Below are positions 1-11,669 of a DNA stretch of 64,000 bases, piece by piece. The position numbers and the translations under genes are program-made. The notes below the pieces were generated by a model. The model was not told the origin of the DNA, did no database searches, and saw only the letters and a list, made by a program, of their open reading frames with translations. Within the stretch, counting starts at the first letter, position 1, and every line of letters begins with the position of its first letter. This DNA is from Norana najaformis. Lineage: Eukaryota; Annelida; Clitellata; Crassiclitellata; Hormogastridae. Location: the NCBI GenBank assembly GCA_964023275.1, contig OZ029921.1:31622230-31686229 (forward strand), given 5' to 3'.

Positions 1-164
1 CACCATAAGCTCACCGCCGAGACTTCATCTTTATTATATGGTCTCAGAAAAACGTGAAGTCTTTATAGTTCGTTCTGTCAAGCAATCCGGATTGAGCCTA
101 TAATAGTCAAATGACCGACGAAGCAAGAATATGCGGACCCTCCATGATGCATCTTTGTGAGCTA

Positions 165-450
165 GGTAAGGTGTCATCTTTCAGCTCTAGTTGGGAATCT
201 GTTGGTTGGGCTTTGCGTGTGTGCGCGAGCTTCCCAATGGAAGTCATCTGAGCAATGTTTACTAATGGATTACTAATGTTTACTAATCGCTCAGCCGATG
301 GACATATGGCGTGTTAACAAATGTATACTACTTACTACTTACTTACTACTGGATCGATGCTCCAGTCTTAATGACATTTAATATCGTTAGCGCAGAGCGC
401 CTCTGATGAGTTTATCTGGAAGAGGCGCTACACAAATTTCAAATTGCAAT
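165..450 (+). mobile_element. Non-LTR retroelement 3' end, family 1
   Basis: Shares the blocks gtgtgcgcgagctt, tgacatttaa, gagcgcctctgat and gcgctacacaaatttc with 6560-6830 (plus), 10262-10460 and 13058-13200 (minus). Ends in caaattgcaattac, like the attacgattac tails of the other copies. Confidence 0.7.
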
Positions 451-461
451 TACATTATAGT

Positions 462-735
462 ATCTTCTGTTCCGTGCACGACAGTCCAGTGTTTAGCATG
501 CTGGGCTGTCAGCGAGAGGTCAGAGGTTCGAATCCCCAGGACAGAAACTTGTTTCGAGGTATCCGCTCTGCTTGCGCCCCCTGGCCAACTGAGCTATAAT
601 AAGTACACTGGCCGTGCACTGTCAGTGGAAAGATCAGGTGGCGAGTGCGAGGGCTGGCCATCCGCCCTTATATGCCGAGGCTAAGAAAAATGAAGTCACT
701 AACAGTTCATAGCCATAGCTGCCTCAAGGCTAACT
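462..735 (+). mobile_element. tRNA-derived SINE
   Basis: A tRNA-like head with B box agaggttcgaatcccc at 520, then a body (gtggaaagatcaggtggcgag, gaagtcactaacagttcat) that recurs at 44650-45180. Not a functional tRNA: the cloverleaf does not close. Confidence 0.7.
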
Positions 736-742
736 CAAGGGA

Positions 743-924
743 CCTCTCTTCTCCTCCTTCTTCTCCTCCTCCTCCTTCTTTTCTCCTTCTCCTTCTCCTT
801 CTCCTTTTCCTCCTCCTCTTACTTCTTCTCCTTCTCCTCCTTCTGCTTCTGCTTCTGCTTCTGCTTCTGCTTCTGCTTCTCCTTCTCCTTCTACTTCTAC
901 TTCTCCTTCTGCTTCTCCTTCCAT
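743..924. repeat. Polypyrimidine microsatellite (CTT/CTC/CTG)
   Basis: An almost pure pyrimidine strand with an internal run of ttctgc units. The long Leu-rich and Arg-rich frames here come from the repeat. Confidence 0.95.
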
Positions 925-1109
925 TGTTTCTATTATGTTTAATGACTGCATGCGTGAACACGCACACGAGACACCCGCGCATTCACACGGCACGCCCGTA
1001 CATATCACTCACACAAGCAACATTACAGGTATTCAATTCTCCGCATGTTCGATATACTTATATATTCTATGCATCTTCCATATTATATATATATTATATA
1101 TATATATAA

Positions 1110-2450
1110 TTTAATTTCGACTATAGACCTACACACATGAATGCTTAAAATTCCCGATAGAAAAAGAAACACCGACCCCTTAATTACGTGTCATAATATA
1201 GGCCTAGGCCCACGCGTGTCATAATATAGGTCTGCACATGTACCTGTAGGCGATACACGTTTCCCTTAGTTCAGCATTTAAAAGGCCCAATAGATACAAG
1301 TAATTTATTCAAACACATTATTTGTCCAGTCATATTTGTATTTGTTCATGAGTTTCCATTTTATGCGAAAATTTGAAAGAAGCTCAGTAGGCTCTATAAA
1401 AATTGACTCAGCAATATGCATTTAAAGGAATTAAATAAGTTCAATAAATGGATCTGCAAGTTGTGCTGTATATATTTTATATATTTTTACATATATTTAT
1501 AGGCATTATACTTAAGTATTAGCGTATAATTCGTCATTATATTCTCGTAATTACATCTGCAATTAAATGTAATATATGCGCTGTAAAAGCAGCTATTCAA
1601 GGTGGGTGGGTGGGTGGAAAAGGGAATTGGAATGGAAATGAATTCAATAAAAGGAATCCTTCAAGGAGGAGGAAGTGGAAAAGGGGGAAGAGGAGGAGGG
1701 GTAGGACAGGAGGAGGTTGGACCAGAAGGGTATTGGCATATTTGTGGGAAGTTGAAAAGGAAGGAAGGAGTAAGAAAAAGGCGGATGGGACAAAGCATGA
1801 AAGGCGACATGCACTGCAAGAAAAGAGAGAGGCCATCAGCTACGAAGAATAAATAGAAGGGAGAAAATAGCAGGAGATGGAATTAATGATAGGGAAAGAA
1901 AGGAGCTGACGTGACCACGCATGCGTGGGGGACGAGGTTCATGTGAAAGTAAAGGCGGAACGGTGGAAAAGCACGTTGCATGCGCTGGTCTGTTTACGTA
2001 TACATCCAAGTCAAAGGCAAGTCCTTTGCACCCGATGACACCATAGATTGCTCAGACTTGACAGACATTGAGACAACAATGCATATGTATATAATATGTA
2101 TATATGTGTATATAACATGCACACGTATATATGTATATGTAATATGTATACGTATATAATTCATATAATTGCTGCCTTCTGCATGTCAAAAGAATGGCTA
2201 AAACACATTAAACACATTACATGTAGAGCATTAAAAATACATACAAAACATAGAAATATATATTGAGGTGTTTGTAGAAGCTCAAATAGGCCCTACCATA
2301 AATACCATTATGTTAGTATAACCCTAATATATGTAGTATGCACATCGGCGTTTTTAATATACATATATGTATATATATTATATATACGAGTTTTTAATAA
2401 ATAGAAAGATAATATATTATACATCTATGTACAGTGATGATAAATGCCAA
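1110..2450. other. AT-rich intergenic stretch, no gene seen
   Basis: Contains tatatgtatat-type repeats near 1080-1110, 2080-2170 and 2350-2420 and a purine-rich tract at 1600-1880. Frames there follow the base bias. Confidence 0.6.
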
Positions 2451-2987
2451 CAGATGTTAAGTATATGAAATTATATAAAAAATACAGATATTTATAAGAA
2501 GAGCAGAAGGAAGGACAGAATGAAGGAGAATAGAAGGGTGAAGAGGAGGAGAAAAAAAGGAGGAGGAGGAGAATTAGAAGAAGATGAGAAAAAGTTGGAA
2601 GAAGCTGATACAGATGAAAAGACACGATGAACTCGGAGGACGGAATGGGGAAGAGTGGAGAAGGACGAGGAACTGGCGGATGGTGTAAGCAAGGACGGAA
2701 AAGCGAGAGTAAGAGGCAACAGAAGGATCGAATAAGTGGATAGGAGATTAGGATAATCAAAAGCAGATTTGACGAAGGACGAGCGAGGACAGGCGGACAA
2801 TTAGGAAGATGGATGGTGCGTTTAACAATGCACAAGAAACGTCGAGTCAGTGTGAAGAGCGCCGTTCCCCAAAAAACGTTCAAGGAAACTCGACAAGCAA
2901 CAACTGCTTTTTTCTGTTGCTCCGTTTTTCCGATGTTGAAACCGCATACCTTCTTGACAGCCTTGTAACTTACCACTTTGATCCAGA

Positions 2988-3330
2988 AAGAAAACGCAAG
3001 ATGGAAGAAAAGAAAGAAAACGCCAGATGGAAGGAAAGAAAGAAAACGTCAGATGGAAGGAAAGAAAGAAAACGTCAGTGGAAGGAAAGAAAGAAAACGT
3101 CAGATGGAAGGAAAGAAAGAAAACTTCCGATGGAAGGAAAGAAAGAAAACTTCCGATGGAAGGAAAGAAAGAAAACTTCCGATGGAAGGAAAGAAAGAAA
3201 ACGTCAGATGGAAGGAAAGAAAGAAAACGTCAGATGGAAGGAAAGAAAGAAAACTTCCGATGGAAGGAAAGAAAGAAAACTTCCGATGGAAGGAAAAAAA
3301 GAAAACGTCAGATGGAAGGAAGCTCACTGG
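2988..3330. repeat. 26-bp purine minisatellite
   Basis: About 13 units of ggaaggaaagaaagaaaac plus gtcagat or ttccgat. All three plus-strand frames are open because 26 is not a multiple of three, so the same peptide pattern ([21 protein letters not shown]) recurs in each. I treat the frames as repeat artefacts. Confidence 0.9.
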
Positions 3331-3339
3331 CTCCAGTTC

Positions 3340-4300
3340 CATTGACATTTAAAGTAATGAATTTAGGGGAAAAGGTCATGGCAAAAAGTTTAGCGCTCGT
3401 CATTTAAGCCCATTCGAATGTGTAACCCTAGCCAATTAAAACCCATTCGATAGTCTACTACTTACCAATTCAAGTCCACTGGAAATTTTAACACTTACCA
3501 ATTTAATCCCTTTGGAATCTTTCAGTCGTTACATCGGTTGGAAATATTCATTGAAAAAAGTATTGCCTTCCAAGTCATTCATTCAACGCGGACTTTCGGA
3601 CTAAGTGGGTCTAAACCATTCACCTGTTTTGCCTCATTTTGAACAATCAACGCGCAATTGATCTCGTTGGAAATACTGGACCAGTCAGACTAATTCTGTT
3701 TGAGATCAAAGCGCCACCAAAGTCGATCTCGTGCAGTTGAGAATCCCAGGTGGCTCCAGACACAGGTGTGTTTTGCGCCTAATAAACACGTGAAACTGTG
3801 CCATTTTCTATGCAGTCAAAACAGCATAAGATATCTGAGAGGGAAAAAGCTTGAAATATCTATTTAGACTCCCTTAGGCCTGCGCGCAAAATCATCACCG
3901 TTCAACGATTACAGTGTTGTAATCGTGATGATTACAACACAACGTAAACAGTTACTTCTGCGTCGTCACGTGATTCGTGATTATCACAATTTATGATTAA
4001 CATGATTCAGTGTTCACAAGACGTTAACATGCACTCACAGGAAAGCTGAATTAAACGCTTATTCCAACAACATAGTGTTTTGCTTTATGTAGCACTAAAG
4101 TATTTCATTCATTTGTTCATTCATTCCTTCATTTGTTCATTGGTTCATTCGCATGTCCGTTTGTTCGTTCATGCATACGTACGTACTTACTTTCGTAAAT
4201 ACCTACATACCTACAAACATACATACACAGACACGCACACATGCATAGAAACGCATACATTTATACACAAATAAACCAGGCAGATCTATCTACATACATG
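3340..4300. other. Unique-looking intergenic stretch, no gene seen
   Basis: No exon pattern. A cattcattc and catacatac repeat lies at 4105-4240. Confidence 0.5.
3914..3940. other. Perfect hairpin, 11-bp stem
   Basis: GTGTTGTAATC, loop gtgat, GATTACAACAC. Confidence 0.8.
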
Positions 4301-4694
4301 TGGCCATTCCATTGTGCATGCGTGATTATAAGTCTTCATCTGCTTTCCGAAGTATACGTTAGCGCATACACTTGCCTGACTGTGTGGAGATGTGTGGAAG
4401 CGTACACCAACCGATGCGACGACAGTTGACGTCTTGCTGGTTGTATGTGTCTGTCTGTCTGTCTATCTGAGCGTCTTTCAGCCTCTGTCCGTCCGTGTCT
4501 TGACGCTGTTTACGAACGCAATGCGGTCTTTGGTTCTTAAGCTGCTGCTGCTGCTGCTGCTGATGCAGCGGCATCGTCTGCCGCTACTGCTGCTGCAGAG
4601 GCAAATAGTATACATCGCGCTATCGAGTACTTCCACCGTTGTCCGGCCGCTTCTTCTCCATCATCCAGGCCATGCACTGCCTCCAGCACGTTAC

Positions 4695-5030
4695 CTGACA
4701 CGAGCCGAGACGACGAAGACGACTATGATGTAGATGACAACGACGGCGGTGATAATGGCGACTAAATAGCGACCGAGCGAAGGGCGGTGCAGGCGGTCGG
4801 TGGCCATGCATCGTTCGTAGTCAGGGTGGCATGTTGATGAAGCCGAGGCCACACTGGCTGCTGCTTCTGCGGCAGGAGGAGGATGCGAGGGAGTCGCTTG
4901 TAGGCACCGCGAGCGTCCGAGACGGTGATGATCGATTGCGACATTGCCGAGGTGGTCTTTGTCGTTCCAATGCCCCGAACCTCTCCTTCCTCCCCTCTCG
5001 GCTTTGTTCCGTCTCTCCGACCTTCTACTA
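4695..5030 (-). CDS. Candidate exon with a membrane span, gene unknown
   Basis: A CpG-rich frame with no listed long start codon. It ends ...HRPSLGRYLVAIITAVV, then VIYIIVVFVVSARVR and a GTAACG donor at 4694. The 20-odd hydrophobic residues form a convincing span after a basic stretch, with an internal MATDRL start at about 4808. I found no partner exons and do not recognise the protein. It may be the first exon of a type II membrane protein running toward lower coordinates. Confidence 0.35.
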
Positions 5031-5236
5031 GTCTATTAGCCCCTTCAGTTACCCGGATATCTCTTCTACCCCATTACGCTCATCCGGACGGCGTTGAGCA
5101 TGCATCTCTGCATCTCTGCCCCTCTAGCCCCTCACTCCGTCTCTCCACAAGTCTCTTGCAGTGGAGTTCAAGAGACGATCTAACATCCGTAGTGTCGGAC
5201 TATGACGTCATGGGGTGTGGACTCTGTGGAGGGAGA

Positions 5237-5245
5237 GATATAAAA
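5237..5245 (+). promoter_or_regulatory. TATA-like motif
   Basis: gatataaaaagggg on the plus strand, in the CpG-richer zone 4700-6060. No plus-strand gene was found downstream, so it may be chance. Confidence 0.2.
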
Positions 5246-5490
5246 AGGGGTGGAGAAGAAAGACATATATAGTAATGGTGGATAACGGACGAGGGAGTTA
5301 GTTTAATGAATAAAACGTTTGATAAGATTAAATCCAGGTGTTGTCAGTATACAGTCCAAAGACACGCTATACCATCTGTCTGTCACTACTCTGATATTTC
5401 CATATTTCGCTGGACCGTCCATTTTTTATTCAGTATTTTTAGCTTTTCCCTCGTTCTCTCTACTATCTCTTTAGTCTCGTGTCCTTCCAT

Positions 5491-5521
<31 letters not shown>

Positions 5522-5759
5522 TTTGCTTATTTCTCCCCATCACTCTTCTTTCGACTCTTTCCTCGAGAGTTAGCTACCTCTTTCCGAGTCTTCATCTGTC
5601 TCCTGTCTTTTTTACGATTTTACCTTACCTGAGACTGCTTTTGAGGTTTTTTACACCGATCTGTCTGTATGCCCGTGTGTGTGTTTGTGTCCCTACGTCT
5701 GCCTTTCTTTCTTCTCCTCCATTTGTACCCCTCCATCTGTCTCCCTTTCTGCCTATCCA

Positions 5760-6060
5760 ACCATCCCTTAGGGCAATATAATCTGCCGTGCGCCGGAAGC
5801 CATTCGCGACGCATGCGCTTCGGAGACAACAGCTCCACTGATCGGTGACTTCGATTAGTTGGGTCACGTGATCAAAGATCGACGTTCTACTGGTACAAGT
5901 CTTGGCTGCTGAGGCTAATTCGTCATTCGAGTCGAAAATGCCAACTGTTATCTTTTTTACTGGCGGCCATGTATCGGCGCATAAAGGCCGCTTGTCCCCG
6001 TTGCTATGGGCCGATGCCCTGCTGAGGAAGGTGCTCGTGGCGACCGTTGCCTTGGAGTCC
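5760..6060. other. CpG-rich unassigned segment
   Basis: Denser in CG than its surroundings, open on both strands for over 80 codons (plus MPTVIFFTGGHVSAH from 5938). Contains cacgtg at 5865. It could be a first exon or promoter region; no homology recognised. Confidence 0.25.
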
Positions 6061-6099
6061 AATGATAGACTGAAAGAAAACACCGGCGCTACGACAAAT

Positions 6100-6284
6100 G
6101 AAGGAAGGAAGGTAGGTAGGAAGGAAGGAAGGAAGGAAGGAAGGAAGGACGGACGGAAGGAAGGAAGGAAGGAAGGAAGGAAGGAAGGAAGAAAGAAAGG
6201 AAGGAAGGAAGGAAGGAAGGAAGGAAGGAAGGAAGGAAGGAAGGAAGGTAGGAAGGAAGGAAGCAAGCAAGCAAGCAAGCAAGC
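6100..6284. repeat. GGAA tetranucleotide repeat
   Basis: Nearly unbroken ggaa units with a few gga(c), ggta and gaaa variants, ending in five aagc units. Frames across it give Lys-Glu-Gly-Arg or Leu-Pro-Ser-Phe repeats and are not genes. Confidence 0.95.
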
Positions 6285-6559
6285 ACAGAAGAGGTAGAGG
6301 AATTAATAAGGAAAGAATGTAAGAATAAAGAAAAGAAGGAAGGAAAGAAAACTATAAACTAAAGAAGGAATAACAGGAACTAACAATCAAATAAATAAAT
6401 AAAGGACAAAAGGAATGAACAGCGGAAGGAAGAATATCCGGACGCCGCGTCGTCTTCCATCTGGACGGTGAGACAACCGTCAGCCATCGGCAGCGGATCA
6501 CGTCGCCCATCATCGTTTCCTCATCCTCGATGCTACTCGCTTCAGCAACTCTGGGTATG

Positions 6560-6830
6560 CTGTCATCTATCAACTGTAGTTGGGAACCTTGGTAGGGTTG
6601 GTAGGGCTCTGCATGTGTGCGCGAGCTTGCCGCTGCCGACTCTTCTAGTTATCTGAGCAATGTATACTAACGGATGACTGTTCTGTTCTTAATGACATTT
6701 AACATCGTTAACATCATTTAACATAATTTAACATCATTAAGGCTAACACAAAGAGCGCCTCTGATTAGTTTCTCTTGAAGAAGCGCTATACAAATTTCTG
6801 ATTACAATTACGATTACAAAAAAGTAAGAA
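6560..6830 (+). mobile_element. Non-LTR retroelement 3' end, family 1
   Basis: Same blocks as 165-450, with tail gattacaattacgattac. Includes a small internal repeat of taacat and atttaacat units. Confidence 0.7.
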
Positions 6831-6904
6831 TTGCCCGAACGAACAGGTAGTCATTTCATTTGGACAAGGCGTAATAAACCCTTGTTCAATGTCAACAGGT
6901 CATG

Positions 6905-7165
6905 TGAGGTACGGTAGCCAACTGGTTGCAGCACTCCGCCTGTAAAGCCGAGGGTACGGGTTCGAACCTCCCCGAAGCAGTTACTGTGGAAGGACTCCAA
7001 GCAAGTCCTTTACGCACCACTGCTCAGAGCTTCGATGCTCTGCTGTATGTGCACTTCTTGGCTTTGGAGGGAGGGCAATATCAAATACAATATCGTACAA
7101 GCCATATACATACATGTATATATGTACATGCATATATACTCATGCGCATGGCATCTAACTGAATG
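6905..7165 (+). mobile_element. tRNA-derived SINE
   Basis: An A-box-like gtagccaactggttgcag and B box gggtacgggttcgaacctcc, then a 3' body with gcaagtcctttacgcaccac. Resembles the SINE at 38185-38370. Confidence 0.75.
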
Positions 7166-7833
7166 TTACCGAAAATAAAACTTGACTGTGCAATTTTATT
7201 TAGCGAATGATTCGCTTATAACAATGACACCTGTTTTATAACATATATTGCACGAGTAAGCAGGCGAAAAATACGAAGCTCAGGCCATCAATACAAATCC
7301 AACAACTGAGGACTGATTATACTCCTAAATAAATTAACGATTTACATTGACATTATACACGTTTACACATAATTATGCAGCTCTATAAAAATACACTGGT
7401 AGCCCGTGGCCCATATGTGTCTTTGGACACAGATGACTTTTCTTTCGACGCTATTCACTGTCATCCATCGTTAGACTAAATGTTGGAATGGTGAAAGGTT
7501 TTCTGAGAGATGCGAGAGCAACGGACTGTCATAAATAAAATATTCATATACATAAGAGTAAGGTTTCTGCAAATTGTCATCCAAAAGCGCCTTATTTGCA
7601 GTGAACTCGGCCATAAGTGATCGGTAAAATACTTTTGGAGTACTTAAAATACCATATTAAATACTTTAAACTACTTTTCAAAAGTATTTCACCCATCATT
7701 GGCCATACGTAAAAGTAAAAGTTTACCGCGCATGCGCTCAGCTTAATTAATTCGAGCCCCACAAGGGTCCACGTCATAGCGGCGTTCAAACATGGCGGCA
7801 GTCACTGTGAACACTGTGGCATTCGCTGCATTT

Positions 7834-10800
7834 CTAGAGTCTGTAGAGACCAAAAGACGAGACGGCGTTGTTACGGATCACGAGGTTGGGTGGTTTCGCA
7901 ACGACGGTCAGTTGGGTTCCGCTCTGGAGATTAACGATGGTCATTGTCCGGCTGTTGTAGGACGGGATATAACCCACAAAAGGATTGGTCTGCTGGATGG
8001 CTCGCGTGTCCTTGGCGATTGGCTCTTTTGTTGGATTGCCATTTGACATTTCGACGCGGATTTCCTGACCCATTATGGTGCTTGGAGGGGAATTGGAATC
8101 CTTCGACGCCTCCCAGATGAAGGCCAGGTGACTGTAGACGAGATAGACCCCACTCTGGCTGATGGTCACCTTTCCCGTGGAGTCGTCGTAGGCGATGCAC
8201 GAGTGCTTGTATGCCACATTTCCAATGGTACTCCATCCTCGAAGGACCGTGTAACTATCTGTTGGAACATAAATCACCATCATTATCGTCGTCGTCGTCA
8301 TCATCATTACCAACATCATCACCACCGTCACTACCACCACTATCATCATCACCACCACCGTTGTCATCATCGTCATCATCCTCATCATCAGTACCACCAT
8401 CGTAACTGTCATTGTCATCATTGTCTTCGTTGTTGTCATCATTAAGTGCCGTTTTCAGTGAGGACGTAATAGATGTTCGCGAGTTTAAGATTGGCATACT
8501 ACTACATTCTGAGTAACTGTTTAATCGCCACATGCTAAAGTGCTATAGCCTGTTATCATTTCAAACGAAGAAAGTATGTAATAAGGCACCGTCTAATATC
8601 AAATCCGCCTCTGTTACCATCAGGGCCGTCTTATCCATTAGGCACAGTAGGCACTATGCCTAGGGCCTAGGAACTTTATAGGGGCCTACGAAAGTAAAAA
8701 ATGAGATAATGAAAAAACAAATTTACTGATTGACCCGAAAATAGAAAAAGGAAATACAAATTTAATGACCTTAAAGTTTGTACTGAAACAGTTTAAGTTA
8801 AGCTGTGCTACATTATGTTAACTTTGCGGCTCTTTGCATTAGCAAAATCACACATATAATGTCCTCAAATGTCAATTCCCGAATTAAGTCGTTTTCAGTT
8901 GAAAGTAGTGCAAGGGAAGATAGACATCAAGAAATAATGTGAATGTGTTTAGCTCAAATGCAGAGCTGGCAGTTGGGGCCTACGAATGCGAGAGGAGTGC
9001 CTAGGGCCTACGACGACCTTAAAACGGCCCTGGTGACCATCATCATCATCATCACCATCATCATCATCCCATCATCATCAACATCCATCATCATTATCGT
9101 TGTCATCAACAGTGTTATAGTCGTAGCCAATGTCAGCCATAATCACTTATCATTAGCTATTTGAGTTAATCTGCACTTATCTTAAAGGTCTGCCCTTATT
9201 GAACCGGCCGGATTTGCGGATAGGCGTTTGTGGTCTGTCCTTTTGTCTGTAACCCGCCCCTCTTCTTTTCCCTTCCACTCTCCCCCTCGACCGATTCCCA
9301 CCCCCATCACTCGATCACTTAATAGCCTCGATTACGTGAGACAGCAGACGATGACTGGAGACAGAGACAGACAGAGAAAGAGAGAGAGAAAGAGAGACAC
9401 AGAGAGAAAGAAAGAGATAGAGAGAAAGAAAGAGATACACAGACAGACAGACAGACAGACAGACAGAGAGATCTGTGTGGTTACCTGTCTGCGTCATCGC
9501 TGCGTCCTTCTTCTGGTCGCTATCAAGAAAGAACAGGGCACCGCAAGGACCTTGCCCCGCTGCTGCTGCTGCTGCTGCTGCTGACACCTGCTGGCCACCG
9601 CTGATATTTCCTAAAGAAACATATCAGATTATTTATGAATTAGTAATCGAATCGTCCAACGGAGTTTTTCAAACTAAGCATATTTCTTTAACGTTTCAGC
9701 ATAATTTTCTATATTGAAGGTCTTTTCTGTTTTCTCAAACTTCTTTAATCATCACCATCACTCATTGTCATTTATTATCGTCATCATTTATAAATCTATA
9801 AACGTTATAGTGTCACACATGTAACTCATCAGTAACAAAAGCTGTAGTGTAATTGTTTTTATGGTTTCTTACTTTGATGAGGAGTTTCCGGAAGTTGAGC
9901 ACGTACTGTTTCTTTGGTTATCTGGACCAATGCAAACACAAAACAAAGACAATTGTCAAGTATAATTATACAACTCCACTACCAACGCAACTAGACTTCG
10001 CTCACTGGACAACGAAAAAAAACTCGGCAATAATTGTGATTGAAATCGCAAATTTGTACAGCGCCTCTTCAATAGGAACTCCTCGGAAGCTTCCGAAGTA
10101 ATAGCACGAAACCACGATCGCATGGAATGGCATTTAAACGCCGGCGGAAGATACGCAAAGGAACACCGGGGCCTCCGTCGTAGTAAAAGCCAGTGCGAAA
10201 ATTGCTGCCCAGTACTTCACTGAAATCACAACTATTGACACTATGGTATCGTAATGTAATGTAACACAAACTTGATATAGCGCCTTTTAGTACCTCACAA
10301 AGGCGCTCTTTGCGCTAGCCATGATGATGTTAAATGTATTTAGAACAGAACGTCTGTCCATTAGTAAACATTTCTGATAGAACTTTGAGAATTCACTGAG
10401 TGACAAGCTTGCGCACACACGCAGTACCGTTCCTGTTGTGTACATCTTCATAAGTGTACGATGGAATATTTTGGAGACCAAACTGCGAATATTTTTATAT
10501 TGTATAATAACTGGTTGGCCAAAAGTTGAATCTATTTCCAGCAGTAAGTTACTTGTTGCTACGCTTAATTGTAATAGAAACGTAACTGAATGTTCATAAC
10601 TATAAGAATATTAAATTAATTAAATTCCATAGTTTCGGAACTTTTCTTAGCTTAGAAGAAAGTTATTGAATACAGTGCAAATCATTTTCTTCCAATCTCT
10701 TAAGTGAGCTAGTAAGTAAGTAGATAACAAGTAAGTATATATGCAGGTAAGCAGGCAGGTAGGTAGGTAGATAGCCAGGTAGGTAGGTAGATAGGTAGGT

Positions 10801-11399
10801 AGGTAGGTAGGTAAGTTGGTTAATAAGTATAAACCTACTTTTTCAATCAATTCTTGAAGTGCTTTTTGGTTTACAGCGCAGCATATCGGCAGTTTCGATG
10901 GATTGTCGTCGTTCCTGTGATTGGCTGGGCACGGCACACACGCCTTCTGATCGTTGCCTTGAATCAGAAGAGCCTCTGCGAAGTTGTTGCGTCCTTCGCA
11001 GCGGAGCAGCGGACTGTTCACGAACTTGAGAAGGAAGAGCAGACCAATTACGACACCACAGGTCAGTAAAATGTTACTGACGACCCAGCAAAATATTCGC
11101 CGCAGCGTGTCGCTGACATCGTTATTCTTTCGACGGCTCCTCGATATAGAGCGGTCGATGTACGAAATCACACGCTGCTGCAGCGGTTCCTGGCGACTGC
11201 TATCGAACTCGGAGAAACAGTTATTGCCGCGGGTCGGAGGCTGCAGCACCACCTGGCGAGTGGCGTTAAACGCAGGCGGTCTGTAGTTATTATTATTAAA
11301 ACTCAGAGCGGGCGTTTGGTATTCTTGGTTGCTGACTGTCACGAACGGTTGACCCTCCTCAGTGGGCAAGCGAGAGTGTTCCAAGCCGAAGGATGCCAT
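7834..11399 (-). CDS. TNF-superfamily ligand, type II membrane protein
   Basis: Cell-surface or shed trimeric cytokine of the TNF family, by domain recognition. The first coding exon (10839-11399, 187 codons) starts MASFGLEHSR, has a polar cytoplasmic tail with NNNN, one span at about residues 102-127 (GVVIGLLFLLKFV), then a stalk with ACVPCPAN and PICC cysteines. The last exon (7834-8258) carries most of the TNF homology domain: LRGWSTIGNVAY, ISQSGVYLVYSHLAF (the usual GLYFVYSQ block), and the end AVSSFGLYRL followed by TAG at 7834-7836. At least one exon with the start of the homology domain (usual AH..G) was not found between 8259 and 9550, because the last exon starts in phase 1 while the upstream pieces end in phase 0. 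The frame is open further 5' of the ATG, but a strong splice acceptor at 11437 suggests a 5'UTR intron there. Confidence 0.85.
8273..8441. repeat. CAT/CAC microsatellite next to the TNF exon
   Basis: Imperfect cat, cac and cgt triplets that begin about 14 bp from the acceptor of the last TNF exon. Long His-rich and Asp-rich frames here are repeat artefacts. Confidence 0.9.
8621..9032. mobile_element. hAT-type MITE in an intron of the TNF-like gene
   Basis: 412 bp with ends CAGGGCCGTCTTA and, reversed, CAGGGCCGTTTTA. Subterminal AGGCAC and CCTAGGGCC blocks occur at both sides. The 8-bp flanks gttaccat (8613-8620) and gtgaccat (9033-9040) agree at seven of eight bases, the length expected for hAT transposition. 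No coding capacity, so non-autonomous. Confidence 0.88.
9358..9472. repeat. AGAG/ACAG microsatellite
   Basis: agagagaaag and acagacag runs in the TNF-like gene intron. Confidence 0.9.
9551..9610 (-). CDS. Possible poly-Gln stalk exon of the TNF-like gene
   Basis: A 60-bp segment with acceptor tttctttag and donor GTCCTT. It is phase 0 at both ends, so it can follow the first coding exon. It encodes EISAVASRC, eight Gln from a pure CAG run, then RGK. It could instead be a chance open CAG repeat; the donor is weak. Confidence 0.35.
10262..10460 (-). mobile_element. Non-LTR retroelement 3' end, family 1
   Basis: tatagcgcctttta, aaggcgctctttgcgctagcc and gcgcacacacgcag are the reverse of the 165-450 blocks. 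Sits in the first large intron of the TNF-like gene. Confidence 0.6.
10735..10812. repeat. GGTA tetranucleotide repeat
   Basis: aggtaggtaggtagatagg units directly after the first coding exon of the TNF-like gene. Confidence 0.9.
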
Positions 11400-11661
11400 T
11401 CCGAATCGAAGGCTAGTGTTGAAGACTGAAGACGCCCTGCAAGAGACAGGCTGAGATATCAGAGAATGTTCAGTCGACGTCTTCTCCAGCTTAATTTTCA
11501 ACCGCTGAGTTAGTCAAGACTCGGTTGAGGTTACGATGCCTCTCGAAATAAAAGATTCAAAGACTCCCTATAGAGTTTCAGCCGACTGGAACCTACTGAC
11601 GGCGAGCAATGGGACTGGCGACTCATATAGCTATCGAGCCTGAAACTCTTGTCCAATGCGC

Positions 11662-11669
11662 TATTTATA
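11662..11669 (-). promoter_or_regulatory. TATA box of the TNF-like gene
   Basis: TATAAATA on the minus strand. About 28 bases downstream is TTTCAGGC near 11640, a good initiator. This puts a start site about 240 bp before the ATG at 11399, with room for a short 5'UTR intron ending at the acceptor near 11437. Confidence 0.5.

Noticed and set aside
743-924. Long Leu-rich plus-strand and Arg- or Glu-rich minus-strand frames
   Set aside because: Products of a polypyrimidine microsatellite; no splice signals or conserved residues.
2809-3407. Lys-rich frames of more than 120 residues in three plus-strand frames
   Set aside because: A 26-bp tandem repeat keeps all frames open with the same pattern; not a gene.
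5902-6297. Frames with long KEGRKEGR or LPSFLPSF runs
   Set aside because: Artefacts of the GGAA repeat; only the CpG-rich part left of it is kept as a weak candidate.
6905-7000. tRNA genes at 6905, 38185, 61985 and others
   Set aside because: B boxes are good but acceptor stems do not pair and a shared body follows; these are SINE heads.
8255-8533. Asp-rich and His-rich frames next to the TNF exon
   Set aside because: Triplet microsatellite read through; the TNF reading frame enters it only as intron.
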